Part shown: one piece after another, positions 63,734 to 64,000 of the stretch
Layout: each line of letters begins with the position of its first letter
Numbering within the stretch: the first letter of the stretch is position 1
NCBI RefSeq assembly: GCF_020164455.1
Contig: NZ_JAIQWW010000010.1
Location: 1-64,000, forward strand
Reading direction: 5' to 3'
Length of the DNA: 64,000 nucleotides
DNA from: Phyllobacterium chamaecytisi
GTDB lineage: Bacteria; Pseudomonadota; Alphaproteobacteria; Rhizobiales; Rhizobiaceae
Made by a program: the position numbers and the translations under genes
Notes under the pieces: model-generated
The model's input: only the letters and a program-made list of their open reading frames with translations
Databases searched by the model: none
What the model was told of the DNA's origin: nothing

Positions 63734-64000
63734 CGCTGATGCCAATATCGAAAAGCTACTCGGCAATTGCCGAAAGGGTCACCGATCATCCTTCTTTTCA
63801 GTGATCGCCGAGGCAAGGTCCGCTTTGGGTCAGACTCAGACATCACGGCAGCCGACTTAAACGTCTGCTTTCGCAGGACTGTTCTTGAAAGCTGCCTGAC
63901 CGGAAATCGGCCCTATCTCGGTCATTTGATGGCGTCGATTCAGTGGCCGCTATAGCCTTGATGCAGAGTAGAATAGGCACATCCGCTATCTAGCCACCTA

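Noticed and set aside
63585..63860. Frame overlapping and continuing past the XRE regulator, considered as a frameshifted C-terminus
   Set aside because: The overlapping part is out of frame with the helix-turn-helix, and the part beyond 63733 does not match any XRE C-terminal region I recognise.
1..64000. tRNA, rRNA, CRISPR, prophage or intact insertion-sequence content
   Set aside because: No tRNA T-loop patterns, repeat-spacer arrays, transposase motifs or phage structural genes were seen while reading both strands; short degenerate remnants could be missed by eye.

Overview
The window looks like chromosomal or second-replicon DNA of an alphaproteobacterium of the order Hyphomicrobiales (Rhizobium, Phyllobacterium, Mesorhizobium and Brucella relatives). 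The reasons are gene content (DUF992, DUF1269, DUF2721 and DUF1345-like proteins, cyclase-TPR proteins), candidate RirA-type iron boxes (TGA-N9-TCA), and dense, mildly GC-rich genes with many 4-bp ATGA overlaps. The genus cannot be fixed from the sequence alone. No rRNA, tRNA, CRISPR array or intact insertion sequence was seen.

Layout. 0-4.4 kb: a minus-strand operon of an EutA-like reactivase with histidine-rich ends, a double-cupin protein and a Tat-type solute-binding protein. 5-6.8 kb: a class III nucleotide cyclase fused to TPRs. 7-19 kb: a divergent peptide-utilisation island. An Opp/Dpp ABC importer and an M32 carboxypeptidase lie on the minus strand, and a GntR regulator, creatininase-type amidohydrolase, ketopantoate-reductase-like enzyme, SDR and M20 dipeptidase lie on the plus strand. 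19-28.5 kb: envelope genes, namely a lipoprotein, DUF992, an ion-channel-like protein, a periplasmic arylsulfatase, a HAD phosphatase, an eight-haem cytochrome with TPRs, an outer-membrane protein, DUF2721 and a DUF1345-like protein. 28.7-33 kb: an iron module with a TonB siderophore receptor, an AraC regulator and a siderophore-interacting reductase; candidate RirA boxes lie upstream of both transcription units. 33-41 kb: a GntR/FCD-controlled polar amino-acid ABC importer with two binding proteins, plus an M20 and an M28 peptidase. 41-42.6 kb: an ArsR/SRPBCC pair and a frameshifted clpP. 43-47.7 kb: an SLC13 permease, a PepT-like peptidase and an AbgT transporter. 48-54.8 kb: membrane and stress-type genes and another AraC regulator. 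55-59.8 kb: an unusual three-gene set of a winged-helix/TPR regulator, a PAP2/vanadium-haloperoxidase-fold protein and a subtilase without a signal peptide. 60-64 kb: a frameshifted small gene, a LuxR-type regulator, a decayed histidine kinase, an unrecognised gene, two terminators that bound a probable small RNA, and an XRE regulator.

The main theme is scavenging of peptides and amide-linked amino acids: four importers or permeases and five peptidases in three separate blocks, two of them with their own GntR regulator. The best candidates for something new are the regulator/PAP2/subtilase operon, the arylsulfatase/eight-haem cytochrome cluster, and a palindromic GTAAC-N-GTTAC element that recurs in intergenic DNA near 20 kb and 52 kb.
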